DNA of 64,000 nt, taken from the NCBI RefSeq assembly GCF_012911015.1, contig NZ_WVVV01000002.1, forward strand, positions 124,001 through 188,000. The letters are read 5' to 3'. How positions within the stretch are numbered: the stretch's first letter is position 1; each line of letters begins with the position of its first letter. The notes beneath the pieces were generated by a model. The model saw nothing but the letters and a program-made list of their open reading frames with translations, searched no databases and was not told the DNA's origin. Shown here piece by piece: positions 40,998 to 51,141 of the stretch. This DNA is from Chelativorans sp. ZYF759. Its GTDB lineage: Bacteria > Pseudomonadota > Alphaproteobacteria > Rhizobiales > Rhizobiaceae. The position numbers and the translations under genes were made by a program.

Positions 40998-41168
40998 GTT
41001 GAAAATCCTTTTTCGTTCCCATGGGGAAGCCCCGAGACGACAGGAAGTTCCGCCTCCGGCGGGTCGCGGGCGCAGACAGGGGCGCGCGGCCGTCGACCGG
41101 CCCCACGCCGATCGCCACGGTGAGGCGCCGCCACGACCCGCATTTCAAATCCCCTCCCCGCCCCCTAT

Positions 41169-42683
41169 ATGGGAAAGGCCCCCGCGGCTCCTGTTCGTCC
41201 CACCAGCAAGAGGCTTCCCCCTACCTTGGCGTCCCTGACCACATTCGGCGACGAGGCCCGCATCGCGCTCGACACGATTTCGGGCCGCGCCTCGGGCCTG
41301 GTGCAGCCGGCTCTCCGGCTGGGCGTCACCGGCCTGTCCAAGGCCGGCAAGACGGTCTTCATCACCTCGCTCGTCCACAATCTCGTCCATGGCGGGCGCC
41401 TCCCGCTCTTCGAGGCGCAGAAGAACGGCCGCATCGCGCGTGCCAGCCTCGCCCACCAGCCCGACGACGCCGTGCCCCGCTTCCAGTACGAGGACCATGT
41501 CCGTGCCCTGGTCGACAGCCGCGTCTGGCCGCAATCCACCCGCGCCATCTCGGAGCTGCGCCTCGTCATCGAATTTGAATCGGCCTCTGCCTGGGGCCGC
41601 ATGTTCTCGCGCGGGCGCCTCGCCCTCGACATTGTCGACTATCCCGGCGAATGGCTGCTCGACCTGCCGCTTCTCGCCAGGGACTACGCCACTTTTTCGC
41701 GCGAGGCGCTGGAACTCGCCGCCCTGCCCGCCCGCGCCGATCTGTCGGAGCGCTGGCGCCAGCTGGCCGAGGCCACCGACCCTTTCGCCGAGGCCGACGA
41801 GATGCGCGCGCGCGATCTTTTCGAGGCCTTCGCGGCCTATCTGAAGGCCTGCAAGGAGGATGACCGCGCGCTGTCCACGCTGCCGCCCGGCCGCTTCCTG
41901 ATGCCGGGCGATCTCGAAGGCTCGCCGGCGCTCACCTTCGCGCCGCTATCCGGCCTCGATGGCCGGCGCGCACCGCCCAACTCTCTCGCCGCCATGATGG
42001 AGCGGCGCTATGAGGCCTACAAGCGCCACGTGGTCAAGCCTTTCTTCCGCGAACATGTCGCGCGGCTCGACCGCCAGATCGTGCTCGTCGATGCCATGCA
42101 GGCCATGAATGCCGGTCCCGCCGCCGTGGCCGATCTGGAGCGCGCGCTGACCGAGATCCTGGCCTGTTTCCGCGCCGGGCGCGGCAGCGTCTTGACCGAC
42201 TGGTTCGCGCGCCGCATCGACCGCATTCTCGTGGCCGCCACCAAGGCCGACCACATCCATCATGAAAGCCACGACCGGCTGCAGGCCATTGCCCGCCGCC
42301 TGACCGACCGGGCGCTGGAGCGGGCCAATTTCTCCGGCGCCGAGGTCGACGTGCTCGCCATGGCCGCCGTGCGCGCCACCCGCGAGGGCACCGCCCGCCA
42401 CGGCAAGGAAGAACTTCCCGTCATCATGGGCACGCCGATCAAGGGCGAGACGATCGCCGGCGAGCGCTTCGACGGCAAGACCGAGACCGCCATCTTTCCG
42501 GGCGACCTCCCCGCCGACCCCGCAGAGGCGCTGCGTGCGGCGGCCGACGAGGACAACGCCATCCGCTTCGTGCGTTTCCGCCCACCGAAGCTCGAAAAGA
42601 CCGCCGAGGGCCTCACGCTGTCGCTGCCGCATATCCGGCTCGACCGGGCCCTTCAGTTCCTGCTGGGAGATCGGCTGGCATGA
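41169..42683 (+). CDS. ycjX: YcjX-family P-loop GTPase
   Basis: DUF463/YcjX family stress-linked P-loop NTPase. Walker A is GVTGLSKAGKTVFITSL near residue 60. The conserved VDYPGEWLLDLPLL, FLMPGDLEGSPALTF and RQIVLVDAMQAMN blocks are present. The 504-residue length is usual. The downstream ycjF-like gene overlaps by four bases, the standard YcjX-YcjF pairing. Molecular role is not established. Confidence 0.94.
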   Translation: MGKAPAAPVRPTSKRLPPTLASLTTFGDEARIALDTISGRASGLVQPALRLGVTGLSKAGKTVFITSLVHNLVHGGRLPLFEAQKNGRIARASLAHQPDDAVPRFQYEDHVRALVDSRVWPQSTRAISELRLVIEFESASAWGRMFSRGRLALDIVDYPGEWLLDLPLLARDYATFSREALELAALPARADLSERWRQLAEATDPFAEADEMRARDLFEAFAAYLKACKEDDRALSTLPPGRFLMPGDLEGSPALTFAPLSGLDGRRAPPNSLAAMMERRYEAYKRHVVKPFFREHVARLDRQIVLVDAMQAMNAGPAAVADLERALTEILACFRAGRGSVLTDWFARRIDRILVAATKADHIHHESHDRLQAIARRLTDRALERANFSGAEVDVLAMAAVRATREGTARHGKEELPVIMGTPIKGETIAGERFDGKTETAIFPGDLPADPAEALRAAADEDNAIRFVRFRPPKLEKTAEGLTLSLPHIRLDRALQFLLGDRLA

Positions 42684-43741
42684 CCGAGCGCAGACGCCCC
42701 GCCTCCTTCCGCATCGAGCCCGAAATCCCGCCGGCCGAGCCCACCCCGCGCGCCGAGGCGCCGAAAGCCCGCAAGCCCCGCGCGGCCGACCCCGCCCGCG
42801 TGGAACCCGCCGAAATTGACGTCTTCGACGAGGTCGACGCGCTGGACGCGGCGCCGCCGCCGCCGGCTTTGCCCGCCAGGCGCCGCTCGCGCCTGCGCGC
42901 CGTCTTCCTGTGGTCGGCGGGCCTGCTGGTCTCGCTCGCTGTCGGCCTGTGGACGGAAGCCCTGGTCCGCGAACTCTTTGCGCGCGCCGAATGGCTGGGC
43001 TGGGTGGGGCTCGTGCTCGCGCTCATGGCGGTGGCCGCGCTCGTGGTCATCATCGCCCGCGAGGCGATGGCGCTCGCCCGGCTCGCCTCGGTGGCCCGGC
43101 TGCATGAGCGCGGACGGGAGGCCATTGCCGCCAACGATCCGAAGAAGGCGCGCGCGCTGGTCGACGAACTGGCCGGTTTCGTGGCCGCCCAGCCGGAAAC
43201 GGCGGCCGGCCGACGCGCGCTGGAGGAGCTGCGCGGCGACATCATCGACGGTGCCGATCTCGTGCGGCTGGCCGAGGTCGAGCTTCTCGCGCCTCTCGAC
43301 GAAAGGGCGCGCCGGCTCACGCTCGATGCCGCCAAGCGCGTGTCGCTGGTCACCGCCGTCTCGCCGCGCGCCCTGGTCGATCTCGCCTATGTCGCCTTCG
43401 AAGCCGCCCGCCTCATCCGCCGCATCGCCGAACTCTACGGCGCCCGGCCGGGCACGCTCGGTTTCCTGCGCCTGGCACGCAACGTGATCGCCCATCTGGC
43501 CATCACCGGCGCGCTGGCGGCCGGCGACGAATTCGTGCACCAGATCGTCGGCCAGGGGCTCGCCGCCCGGCTCTCGGCAAGGCTGGGCGAAGGCATCGTC
43601 AACGGCATGATGACCGCCAGGATCGGCATCGCCGCCATGGAGACCTCGCGCCCCCTGCCCTTCTCCGCGATCAAGCGGCCTGGCCTGTCGGATTTCCTCG
43701 GCGTGCTCGTCGCCTATGTGCGAAAGTCCGGCCGCGCGTAA
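42680..43741 (+). CDS. ycjF: YcjF/TIGR01620-family membrane protein
   Basis: A 353-residue inner-membrane protein of the TIGR01620/DUF697 family. After a Pro/Ala-rich N-terminus come two helices (AVFLWSAGLLVSLAVGLW and LGWVGLVLALMAVAALVVII). A DUF697-type helical domain with VIAHLAITGALAAGDEFV ends in ARLSARLGEGIVNGMMTARI-like sequence. It is translationally coupled to ycjX by an ATGA overlap, so the two act together. Confidence 0.92.
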   Translation: MTERRRPASFRIEPEIPPAEPTPRAEAPKARKPRAADPARVEPAEIDVFDEVDALDAAPPPPALPARRRSRLRAVFLWSAGLLVSLAVGLWTEALVRELFARAEWLGWVGLVLALMAVAALVVIIAREAMALARLASVARLHERGREAIAANDPKKARALVDELAGFVAAQPETAAGRRALEELRGDIIDGADLVRLAEVELLAPLDERARRLTLDAAKRVSLVTAVSPRALVDLAYVAFEAARLIRRIAELYGARPGTLGFLRLARNVIAHLAITGALAAGDEFVHQIVGQGLAARLSARLGEGIVNGMMTARIGIAAMETSRPLPFSAIKRPGLSDFLGVLVAYVRKSGRA

Positions 43742-43763
43742 AGCCCGTTCGCTGGCAGCCCGG

Positions 43764-44678
43764 CTATTGGCGTAAAGACAGGATGCCACCTCCCACGATG
43801 AGCAATATGCCTAGCGTCGACGTCATGTCCGGCACCTCGGCGAAAAAGACGAAACCCCAGATGACGGCAAACCCGACATAGGCGAAGTCGAAGGTACCGA
43901 TCATCGCAGGCGGCCCGTTCTGATACGCGATGGCCGCACCGATGCTTCCGATCAGGATGGCAGCAGCCAGCAGCGTCATGGACATCCATTCGGCGGCGCC
44001 CATGCCTGCCCACGGAGCCAGCAGGAACCCATGCCGCGCGGTTTCCGGCAGCAGCAGGATAAGCGCTGCCGCCAAGCCGCCGACGATGACAAAGCTGAAG
44101 TTGAGGGCCAGCGACAGCATCAGCGGGTCGTGATCGCGGCATCTGGTGCGCGTCAGGATCATGGCGCCCGCATAGAGCATCGCTGATATCAGCGGCAGGA
44201 TTGCATAGGTGTTGAAATCCCCCGCTGCGGGACGGAGGATCAGCAACACGCCCAAAAACCCCATGAAGACCGCGGCCCAGCCAGTGCGCGAGATATGATC
44301 ACCCACGAAGAGGGCCGAGAACAGCGTGATGAAGATCGGAAGCGTGTAATAGGCGGCGGCAGCCGCTGGCAGGGTCAGTTCGGAAAGCGATAGATAATAG
44401 CAGACCCACATGCCCACCAGCATCCCGCTGCGCAGGGCTACCCACCCGATCGCCTCCGGTACCCGGATCATCCCTCGCGTTCTTGTCCACAAGATACCGA
44501 GCAGCACCGGAATGGCGATCAGCGATCGGAGCACGAATATCTGCCAGATGACGAAGCTGCCGCTCGTCATCTTGATCAGCGCGTCGCCCAGGGAGAGCGC
44601 CAGCACGGTCAGGATGATGACGCCGACGGCAAGTGGGATACTGTCGGCGCTTTGCTCCTGCGGGCGTGCGTGCTTCAT
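43764..44678 (-). CDS. DMT-superfamily (EamA) transporter
   Basis: A 304-residue drug/metabolite exporter with ten predicted helices in two EamA repeats. It starts at the ATG at 44678 (GGAGAAGG site), not at the frame limit 44735. Repeat one includes FVIWQIFVLRSLIAIPVLL and LPAAAAAYYTLPIFITLFSA; repeat two ends DFAYVGFAVIWGFVFFAEVP. Substrate cannot be predicted. It stands alone and converges on ycjF. Confidence 0.9.
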   Translation of the reverse strand: MKHARPQEQSADSIPLAVGVIILTVLALSLGDALIKMTSGSFVIWQIFVLRSLIAIPVLLGILWTRTRGMIRVPEAIGWVALRSGMLVGMWVCYYLSLSELTLPAAAAAYYTLPIFITLFSALFVGDHISRTGWAAVFMGFLGVLLILRPAAGDFNTYAILPLISAMLYAGAMILTRTRCRDHDPLMLSLALNFSFVIVGGLAAALILLLPETARHGFLLAPWAGMGAAEWMSMTLLAAAILIGSIGAAIAYQNGPPAMIGTFDFAYVGFAVIWGFVFFAEVPDMTSTLGILLIVGGGILSLRQ

Positions 44679-44955
44679 CCGGGCCTTCTCCGGTTGTCTC
44701 GCAGGAACGTTAGGTGAACACCGGAGTACAGGCAAGAACCGGGGGGACGAAAGCCGTCATCCCGACAGCGAAGCGCAAGCGAGGTGAGCCAAGCGCGCGC
44801 GGAAGATGAAACGCAGACACCGCCTGCGCGTTATGGGCTTGCCAAGCAGGCCGGAGTGAATCATTGTCTCCCGCAACGGGCATAGACGGGGCGTTAACCA
44901 TTCGCCTTCACTGTCCCCGGGAACGGGCCGGGCCAGGCCTCCAACGGGTGAACTC

Positions 44956-45507
44956 ATGACAAACCGCCTTTCCAAGACGATTTTCACCGCCCTTTTCGCC
45001 GCTGGCTTCATCGGCATGACCGCCGCCGCCTCCGCTTCGGAAGCCGACAGGCGCTTTTTTGATTCGGTCAGCGGACAGTGGTCGGGCCCCGGCGAGATCG
45101 TCGCGGGCAAATATGCCGGCACCAAGTTCATGTGCAATTTCACTGGCTCGACGCCCGAAGGCAAGGTTGGCATGTCGCTCGATGGCGGCTGCCGCGTGGG
45201 TCTGTTCACCCAGCGCATGTCCGCCAATATCGAGCAGCACGGCCGTTCGGGCTATCGCGGCACCTTCATGGATGGCTCCCAGGGCGAAGGCCTCGACGTG
45301 GTCAGCGGCCAGGTCACCCGCGAGCAGGTGATTTTCGCGATTAACCGCAACGCCCTCAACGGTGCCATGCAGGCGCGCCTGTCGGATCCCAACACCATGC
45401 AGGTGACGGTATCCGTCAGGGTGGACGACACAATGGTGCCGGTCATCGGCGTCAACCTGAAGCGCGCCGACGGCCGCGCGGTCGGCTCGACCGCCCAGAA
45501 CTACTGA
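44956..45507 (+). CDS. secreted hypothetical protein
   Basis: A 183-residue periplasmic protein. The signal peptide is LSKTIFTALFAAGFIGMTAA with cleavage near ASA. The mature domain (FFDSVSGQWSGPGEIVAGKY, GTKFMCNFTG, DGGCRVGLFTQRMSA) recalls lipocalin-like or DUF-type small beta proteins of Hyphomicrobiales. Two Cys may form a disulfide. No function is known. Confidence 0.72.
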   Translation: MTNRLSKTIFTALFAAGFIGMTAAASASEADRRFFDSVSGQWSGPGEIVAGKYAGTKFMCNFTGSTPEGKVGMSLDGGCRVGLFTQRMSANIEQHGRSGYRGTFMDGSQGEGLDVVSGQVTREQVIFAINRNALNGAMQARLSDPNTMQVTVSVRVDDTMVPVIGVNLKRADGRAVGSTAQNY

Positions 45508-45625
45508 TCCAGGCGACGCCTGACCTGACCGCCTTGGGATCGGCGCCCTCCTTCGGGGCGCGCCCTGCCCATTTCAGTGTCCCGATCGGGCATCCGGTCC
45601 GTCTGCCCTCTTCCGGAGCAACGCC

Positions 45626-47470
45626 GTGCCGACAGACGAGTTGAACGCCGGGCTCGATCTCCTCCCGGTGGTCGCCCTGTTGGCGGCCGGCGTCATCGCC
45701 GTGCCCCTGTTCAGGCGCTTCGGCCTCGATTCCGTGCTCGCCTATCTGGCCGCCGGCCTCGTCATCGGGCCGCATGGCATTGCGCTCTTCACCGATCCCC
45801 AGACCATCCTCAACGTCGCCGAGATAGGCGTCGTCATGTTCCTGTTCCTGATCGGGCTCGGCATGCAGCCCTCGCGCCTGTGGAGTCTGAGGCGCGATAT
45901 CGTCGGCCTCGGCTTCCTCCAGGTCGCCACGAGCGGCGCGGTGCTGACCCTGCTTGGCGTCGCCATGGGCTTCAGCCCTGCCGTCGCTTTCGTCTTCGGC
46001 ATGGGCTTCACGCTCACCTCGACGGCGGTGGTCGTCCAGATCCTGAACGAGCGCGGCGAGCTCGGCCTGCCCAAGGCGCAACGCATGATCTCCATCATGC
46101 TGGTGGAGGATCTGTCGATCGTCCCGCTGCTGGCCTTCGTGGCCTTCATCGCGCCGGGCGGCGAAGACGTCACGGCTGCCGACAGGTGGCTGGCCGTCGC
46201 CATCGCCATCGGCGCGGTCGTCGCATTGGTCCTCGTCGGACGCTTCCTCCTCAACCCGCTGTTCCGTATCCTCGCCCGCACCGGGGCACGTGAGGTATTG
46301 ACCGCGGCCGCCCTCCTCGTCGTGCTGGGCGCCGCGCTCGCCATGGAATCGGGCGGGCTCTCCATGGCCATGGGTGCATTCCTGGCTGGCGTGCTCCTGT
46401 CGGAAAGCACCTTCCGCCACCAGCTGGAGGCCGACATCGAGCCGTTTCGCGGCATCCTTCTTGGCCTGTTCTTCCTGGGTGTCGGCATGTCGCTCGACCT
46501 CGACACCATCGCCGCCAATTTCGGCATGGTCAGCCTGGCGGTGCTGGCCTTCATGGCCGGCAAGGCCATCGTTATCTACAGCATCGCCCGGCTCCTGCGT
46601 TCCGCCCACGCGGAGGCGCTGGAACGCGCGGGCATGATGGCGCAGGGCGGCGAGTTCGCCTTCGTGCTCTATGCCGCCGCCGCGGCGGTCGGCCTTATCG
46701 ACGGCCCCACCAACGCCATCTTCACCTCCACCGTCATCATCTCCATGGTTCTCACGCCCTTCGTGATGATCGCGCTCAGGCGTTTCATTCGCCCGCCGGC
46801 GCCTTCCATGGACGGTGTAGAGGCACCGGACGGGCTGAGTGGCAACGTCCTCATCATCGGCTTTGGCCGGTTTGGCCAGATCGCCAGCCAGCCGCTTTTG
46901 ATGCGCGGCTGCGACGTCTCCATCATCGACAACGACGTCGAGATGATCGAGGCGGCCGGCAGCTTCGGCTTCAAGGTCTATTTCGGCGACGGCACACGCC
47001 TCGACATCCTGCACGCCGCCGGTGCCGGCAGCGCACGCGCGGTCCTCGTCTGCGTCGACGCGCCCGAACAGGCAGAGCGTATCGTGCGCCAGATGCAGGC
47101 CGAATTCCCTCTGGTGCCGGTGCTGGCCCGTGCCTATGACCGCGGCGCCGCCATCCGGCTGATGGAGGCCGGCGCCAGCTACCAGATTCGTGAGACGCTG
47201 GAATCGGCCATGGCCTTCGGTGCCGAGGCGCTCGCCCAACTGGGCGTGTCGGAGGAGGAGGCGGGCGAACTGATGGCCGAGATGCGCCGCCGCGACGCCG
47301 AGCGGCTGGAGCTGCAGATCTCGGGCGGCATGCATGCGGGCGACGACCTGCTCAAGGGCAACGCCCCGCGCCCTGCCCCGCTGGCCAAGCCGACACGCTC
47401 GGGACGGCCCGGCAACGAGGAAGCCGCGAGCGCGCTGTCGGCCAAGCGGCGCATGCCGCCGGAGACCTGA
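45626..47470 (+). CDS. KefB/KefC-type CPA2 cation:proton antiporter
   Basis: Monovalent cation/H+ antiporter with about 12 transmembrane helices (residues 10-385) and a C-terminal TrkA-N Rossmann domain (NVLIIGFGRFGQIASQPLL, with a later FGDGTRLDIL). The membrane part has the CPA2 signatures VLAYLAAGLVIGPHGI, FLIGLGMQPSRLW and FVFGMGFTLTSTAVVVQIL. The start is a GTG with GGAGCAA seven bases upstream. It is likely a glutathione-gated K+ efflux protein by family, though the regulatory subunit KefF/G is absent. Confidence 0.94.
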   Translation: MPTDELNAGLDLLPVVALLAAGVIAVPLFRRFGLDSVLAYLAAGLVIGPHGIALFTDPQTILNVAEIGVVMFLFLIGLGMQPSRLWSLRRDIVGLGFLQVATSGAVLTLLGVAMGFSPAVAFVFGMGFTLTSTAVVVQILNERGELGLPKAQRMISIMLVEDLSIVPLLAFVAFIAPGGEDVTAADRWLAVAIAIGAVVALVLVGRFLLNPLFRILARTGAREVLTAAALLVVLGAALAMESGGLSMAMGAFLAGVLLSESTFRHQLEADIEPFRGILLGLFFLGVGMSLDLDTIAANFGMVSLAVLAFMAGKAIVIYSIARLLRSAHAEALERAGMMAQGGEFAFVLYAAAAAVGLIDGPTNAIFTSTVIISMVLTPFVMIALRRFIRPPAPSMDGVEAPDGLSGNVLIIGFGRFGQIASQPLLMRGCDVSIIDNDVEMIEAAGSFGFKVYFGDGTRLDILHAAGAGSARAVLVCVDAPEQAERIVRQMQAEFPLVPVLARAYDRGAAIRLMEAGASYQIRETLESAMAFGAEALAQLGVSEEEAGELMAEMRRRDAERLELQISGGMHAGDDLLKGNAPRPAPLAKPTRSGRPGNEEAASALSAKRRMPPET

Positions 47471-47474
47471 TCTC

Positions 47475-47996
47475 TCAGCCGCGCCACCAGGCGGCAGGGC
47501 TTTCCAGCTTTGTGATACCGGCCGTATCGAGCGCGTCGGCCCACGCGGCCACCGTTTTCCCGTCGACCTCGGCATCCGTTGCTATTTCGGACAGGGGCAG
47601 CAGCACGAAGGCCCGCTCCACCATGCGCGGATGCGGGACCTGCAGGCCCGCTTCGTCGATCCGCTCGCTGCCGAACATCAGGATGTCGATGTCGATGACG
47701 CGCGGCCCCCAGCGTATGTCGCGGACGCGCTTGAGGGAGGCTTCGACCTCGAGGCAGAGCGCCAGCAGATCACGCGCGCCCAGCCGGCAGTCGACCGCGG
47801 CCACCGCGTTGAGAAAATCGGGCTGGTCCGTCAGGCCCCAGGGCGGCGTGCGGTAGAGCGAGGAGACGGCCACCACGTCCACACCGGCATCCGCATCAAG
47901 CGCGCGCAAGGCCGCGGCCATCGCGGAAGCCGGATCGCCGATATTGCCGCCGAGCCCGAGATAGGCCCTCACGGGCGCGTCATTCCGGCCAGGCAA
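47475..47996 (-). CDS. folK: dihydropteridine pyrophosphokinase
   Basis: 6-hydroxymethyl-7,8-dihydropterin pyrophosphokinase, the step before dihydropteroate synthesis. The 173 residues include AYLGLGGNIGDPASAM, the aromatic pocket, and the Mg/ATP motif WGPRVIDIDILMFG, then VPHPRMVERAFVLLPL. It is last in a folP-folB-folK operon and overlaps folB by 17 bases. Confidence 0.96.
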   Translation of the reverse strand: MPGRNDAPVRAYLGLGGNIGDPASAMAAALRALDADAGVDVVAVSSLYRTPPWGLTDQPDFLNAVAAVDCRLGARDLLALCLEVEASLKRVRDIRWGPRVIDIDILMFGSERIDEAGLQVPHPRMVERAFVLLPLSEIATDAEVDGKTVAAWADALDTAGITKLESPAAWWRG

Positions 47997-48342
47997 CGGT
48001 CACCTCGACATGATCGAGCACGCCCGCGACCGGCGCATTGGGCTTGCGCACGGTGATGCTGGCCTTGGCGATCTGGGGGAAACGCCGGCACAGAGACTGC
48101 GCCACATCCAGCGCCAGAGCTTCGATAAGATGGCGGCGGCGGCCGGTGATGATGCGCTCGATCTCCGCGAACACGATTCCGTAATCGACTGTATTGGCGA
48201 TGGAATCGTCCGCCAGCGAACCGTCCGGATTCACCCGCAGTTCCGCATCCACGTAGAAGCGCTGTCCGAGGGTTTCCTCCTCGGCATGGACGCCATGGCG
48301 CGCGAAGAAGGCGCAGTTTTTCATCCGCAGGACGTATGACAA
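47980..48342 (-). CDS. folB: dihydroneopterin aldolase
   Basis: Cleaves dihydroneopterin to hydroxymethyl-dihydropterin. The core begins LRMKNCAFFARHGVHAEEE and continues FYVDAELRVN, TVDYGIVFAEIERII and VRKPNAPVAGVLDHVEV. Start choice: a TTG at 48342, right after the folP stop, with GGAG eight bases upstream gives the usual N-terminus (LSYVLRMKNC). ATGs at 48366 (overlapping folP) and 48324 are alternatives. It lies between folP and folK. Confidence 0.92.
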   Translation of the reverse strand: MSYVLRMKNCAFFARHGVHAEEETLGQRFYVDAELRVNPDGSLADDSIANTVDYGIVFAEIERIITGRRRHLIEALALDVAQSLCRRFPQIAKASITVRKPNAPVAGVLDHVEVTVAWPE

Positions 48343-48343
48343 T

Positions 48344-49189
48344 TCAGTTCTCCGCCGGTCGGGCATGGTCGAGGATGGCGTCGGCAATCGCCAGGGCATC
48401 GATATTGGTCGCCACGTCGTGGACCCGAAAGACCACGGCGCCCTTCAGGCGCAGCGCGACGCTGGTCGCCGCCGTCCCGGCGTCCCGCGCCTCCACCTCC
48501 CTGCCCGTCACATGACCGATGAAACGCTTGCGCGACGTGCCGACAAGGAAAGGGAAGCCAAGCGGCGCCAGTTCCCCGAAACGCGCGATGATCTCCAGAT
48601 TCTCGTCCGCGCCCTTGGCGAAGCCGAAGCCGGGGTCGAGCAGGATTTGCTCGTCGTCGACGCCCGCCTCCCGCGCGATCTCGATCGAGCGCGTCAGGAA
48701 GGCGAACTGGTCGCCGATGACATCGGGCAGTTTCTCGCGCTCGCGGCCCGTATGCATCAGCACAAGGCCTGCCCCGGTGTCCGCTGCGACCCTTGCAATG
48801 CCGGGCTCGCGCTGGGCACCCCACACGTCGTTGACGATGTGGGCGCCTGCCTCCACCGCCAGCCGCGCCGTTTCCTCGCGGTAGGTATCCACCGAAATGA
48901 TCGCGTCGCCCCGTGCCGCCAGCGCCTCGATGACCGGCAGCACGCGTCGCTGCTCTTCCCCGGCATCGATCGGTTCGGCGCCCGGCCGGGTCGACTCCCC
49001 GCCCACATCGACGATCAGCGCGCCTTCCGCCAGCATCCGCTCGGCCTGCGCGACCGCCTGGTCTGCCACGGCGAACCGGCCACCATCCGAAAAACTGTCC
49101 GGCGTGACGTTGAGCACCCCCATCACCACGGCTTTCGAACCGAGCGGCAATGTGCGGCCATGCGCGAGCTTCCATTCGAATGCGGGCAT
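48344..49189 (-). CDS. folP: dihydropteroate synthase
   Basis: Joins hydroxymethyl-dihydropterin pyrophosphate to p-aminobenzoate; the sulfonamide target. The 281-residue barrel has VMGVLNVTPDSFSDGG, DVGGESTRPGA, IISVDTYREE, IVNDVWG, LLDPGFGFAKG and FLVGTSRKRFIG in order. It is first of folP-folB-folK. Together with folE at 22.7 kb this supplies most of the folate pathway. Confidence 0.97.
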   Translation of the reverse strand: MPAFEWKLAHGRTLPLGSKAVVMGVLNVTPDSFSDGGRFAVADQAVAQAERMLAEGALIVDVGGESTRPGAEPIDAGEEQRRVLPVIEALAARGDAIISVDTYREETARLAVEAGAHIVNDVWGAQREPGIARVAADTGAGLVLMHTGREREKLPDVIGDQFAFLTRSIEIAREAGVDDEQILLDPGFGFAKGADENLEIIARFGELAPLGFPFLVGTSRKRFIGHVTGREVEARDAGTAATSVALRLKGAVVFRVHDVATNIDALAIADAILDHARPAEN

Positions 49190-49336
49190 TGCCGGTCCCA
49201 GGGTGTTGAAGTAGGCGGACTTGTGGGTGCCTTTGCAGACAAAATCAACGAATTTCCGCTACCTTTGGCATAAGCTCTTCAATTGGCCATCTTCGGCTGA
49301 CGGAATGGCCACTCGTCAATTTTTGCGGAGCATTGC

Positions 49337-49954
49337 ATGTCTCGCCTGCTGTTGTCGCTGCTTGCGGCCCTCGTCATCGCCGGCCCGGCTGGCGCGTCTT
49401 CCGTCGAGCGCAGCTACAGCTATTTCACGATCGGCGGGTCGACCCTGGCGGAGATCGAGGAAGAGCTCAACCGCCGCGGTCCGATGGTGGGCACGACCGA
49501 GCGCCGCCATCCCGGCGCCACCCGCATGCAGTTCGCCACCCGCGTCAGCTACGGCGGGAGCGACGGGCGCTGCGGCGTGATCGATGCGAGCGTCGAGCTA
49601 AACGCCAACATGATCCTGCCACGCTGGCGCATCACCCGCGATGCCGGCATGGAAACCCGCATCATCTGGGACACGCTCGCCGCCGACATCAGGCGTCATG
49701 AAGAGGCCCATGTGGTCATCGCGCGCAACTACGCCCGGGAAATGGAGGCCGCGCTCAAGGCGGTGCGCAACGAGCGCGATTGCGAGGCCGCCGAAGCACG
49801 CGCGGAAAAGATCCGCACCGAAATCCTGCGCCGTCACGACGAGGCCCAAGTCGAGTTCGATCGCATCGAAGCCATCAATTTCGAGCGCCGCATGCTGCGG
49901 CTCCTCGACTACCGCCTCGAGCGCATGGAAGACGGTCGCCTGCCAATGCCGTGA
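49337..49954 (+). CDS. DUF922 secreted zinc-protease-like protein
   Basis: A 205-residue secreted protein with a signal peptide (LLLSLLAALVIAGPAGA) and a DUF922 domain. The metal-protease motif is RRHEEAHVVIA with HEEAH at residues 121-125. The N-terminal part VERSYSYFTIGGSTLAEIEE and the two Cys (SDGRC, RDCEA) fit the family. Predicted periplasmic Zn-dependent protease; target unknown. The gene is divergent from folP. Confidence 0.88.
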   Translation: MSRLLLSLLAALVIAGPAGASSVERSYSYFTIGGSTLAEIEEELNRRGPMVGTTERRHPGATRMQFATRVSYGGSDGRCGVIDASVELNANMILPRWRITRDAGMETRIIWDTLAADIRRHEEAHVVIARNYAREMEAALKAVRNERDCEAAEARAEKIRTEILRRHDEAQVEFDRIEAINFERRMLRLLDYRLERMEDGRLPMP

Positions 49955-49976
49955 GTGCGGCAGGCGCCGCCGGACC

Positions 49977-50669
49977 TCATTTTTCCACGCCCAGGCGCCG
50001 TTGCAGCGTCGGCGAGGTGCTCGCATAGAGCGGCGGCGTCCTGCCGTCGGGGCTGAGGTGCCTGCGCGCGGCCTGCGCCATCAGCGCCGCCTCGTGGAAG
50101 GCCGACAGGATGAGCCTCACCTTGCCCGGATAGTGGCACGCATCCCCGATGGCGAAGACGCCGGGCATCGAGGTGGCGAAGGTCGCGCTGTCGACCGCGA
50201 TGGCGCCGTCGGCTGCCTCAAGCCCCAAGGCCGATACCGCAAGGGGCTCCACGGTAACCGTATCCGGGTCCGATGATTGCGCGTCTTGTCCCGCGCGGAA
50301 CGCCCCGCCGCCCGCTGCGACGACCACCATCCTGCCCAGCAATGTGTCGCCCGTATCCGTCGCGACCGCATATCCCTGACCCGCCTGGCCTTGGATCGAC
50401 GTGGCTTTGCAGCGGAAACGAAACGCCGGCGAGAACGCATTCGCCTGCTCCAGCAGTCGACCCGCAATGTCGCCGGCATCGATGCTGGCGAAGCCAGGCA
50501 TGTCGTAGACGGGCTTGTCCGCATAAAGCGCGGCGCATTGCCCGCCGGGCCGGTCCAGCGTGTCGATCAGGAGACTGCGAAACCCGAAAAGGCCGAGTTG
50601 GAAGGATGCGAACAGGCCCGCCGGCCCGGCGCCGATGATGATCGCATCGATCTCCGCGGGCTGGTCCAT
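49977..50669 (-). CDS. TrxR/FNR-like flavoprotein lacking the NADPH domain
   Basis: An FAD protein of only 230 residues; thioredoxin-reductase-like ferredoxin-NADP reductases (YumC type) are usually near 340. The FAD domain is complete: GAGPAGLFASFQLG at residues 13-26, PGGQCAALYADKPVYDMPGF, and at the C-terminus VFAIGDACHYPGKVRLIL and the late STSPT. The NADP-binding domain between them is missing: after VVVAAGGGAF at about residue 120 only 50 residues lead to the C-terminal FAD segment. The frame is continuous. A 2Fe-2S ferredoxin gene is directly upstream on the same strand, a likely electron donor or acceptor. Confidence 0.85.
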   Translation of the reverse strand: MDQPAEIDAIIIGAGPAGLFASFQLGLFGFRSLLIDTLDRPGGQCAALYADKPVYDMPGFASIDAGDIAGRLLEQANAFSPAFRFRCKATSIQGQAGQGYAVATDTGDTLLGRMVVVAAGGGAFRAGQDAQSSDPDTVTVEPLAVSALGLEAADGAIAVDSATFATSMPGVFAIGDACHYPGKVRLILSAFHEAALMAQAARRHLSPDGRTPPLYASTSPTLQRRLGVEK

Positions 50670-50686
50670 GGACGTGCGCGCGACGG

Positions 50687-51097
<411 letters not shown>

Positions 51098-51141
51098 TCA
51101 ACAGCGCCGGGCGTCGGACATCTGAAAGGCCGCCCTCGCCG

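Noticed and set aside
45452-47575. Long minus-strand frame opposite the CPA2 antiporter
   Set aside because: Asp/Glu/Gly/His-rich low-complexity shadow; the plus-strand antiporter is complete.
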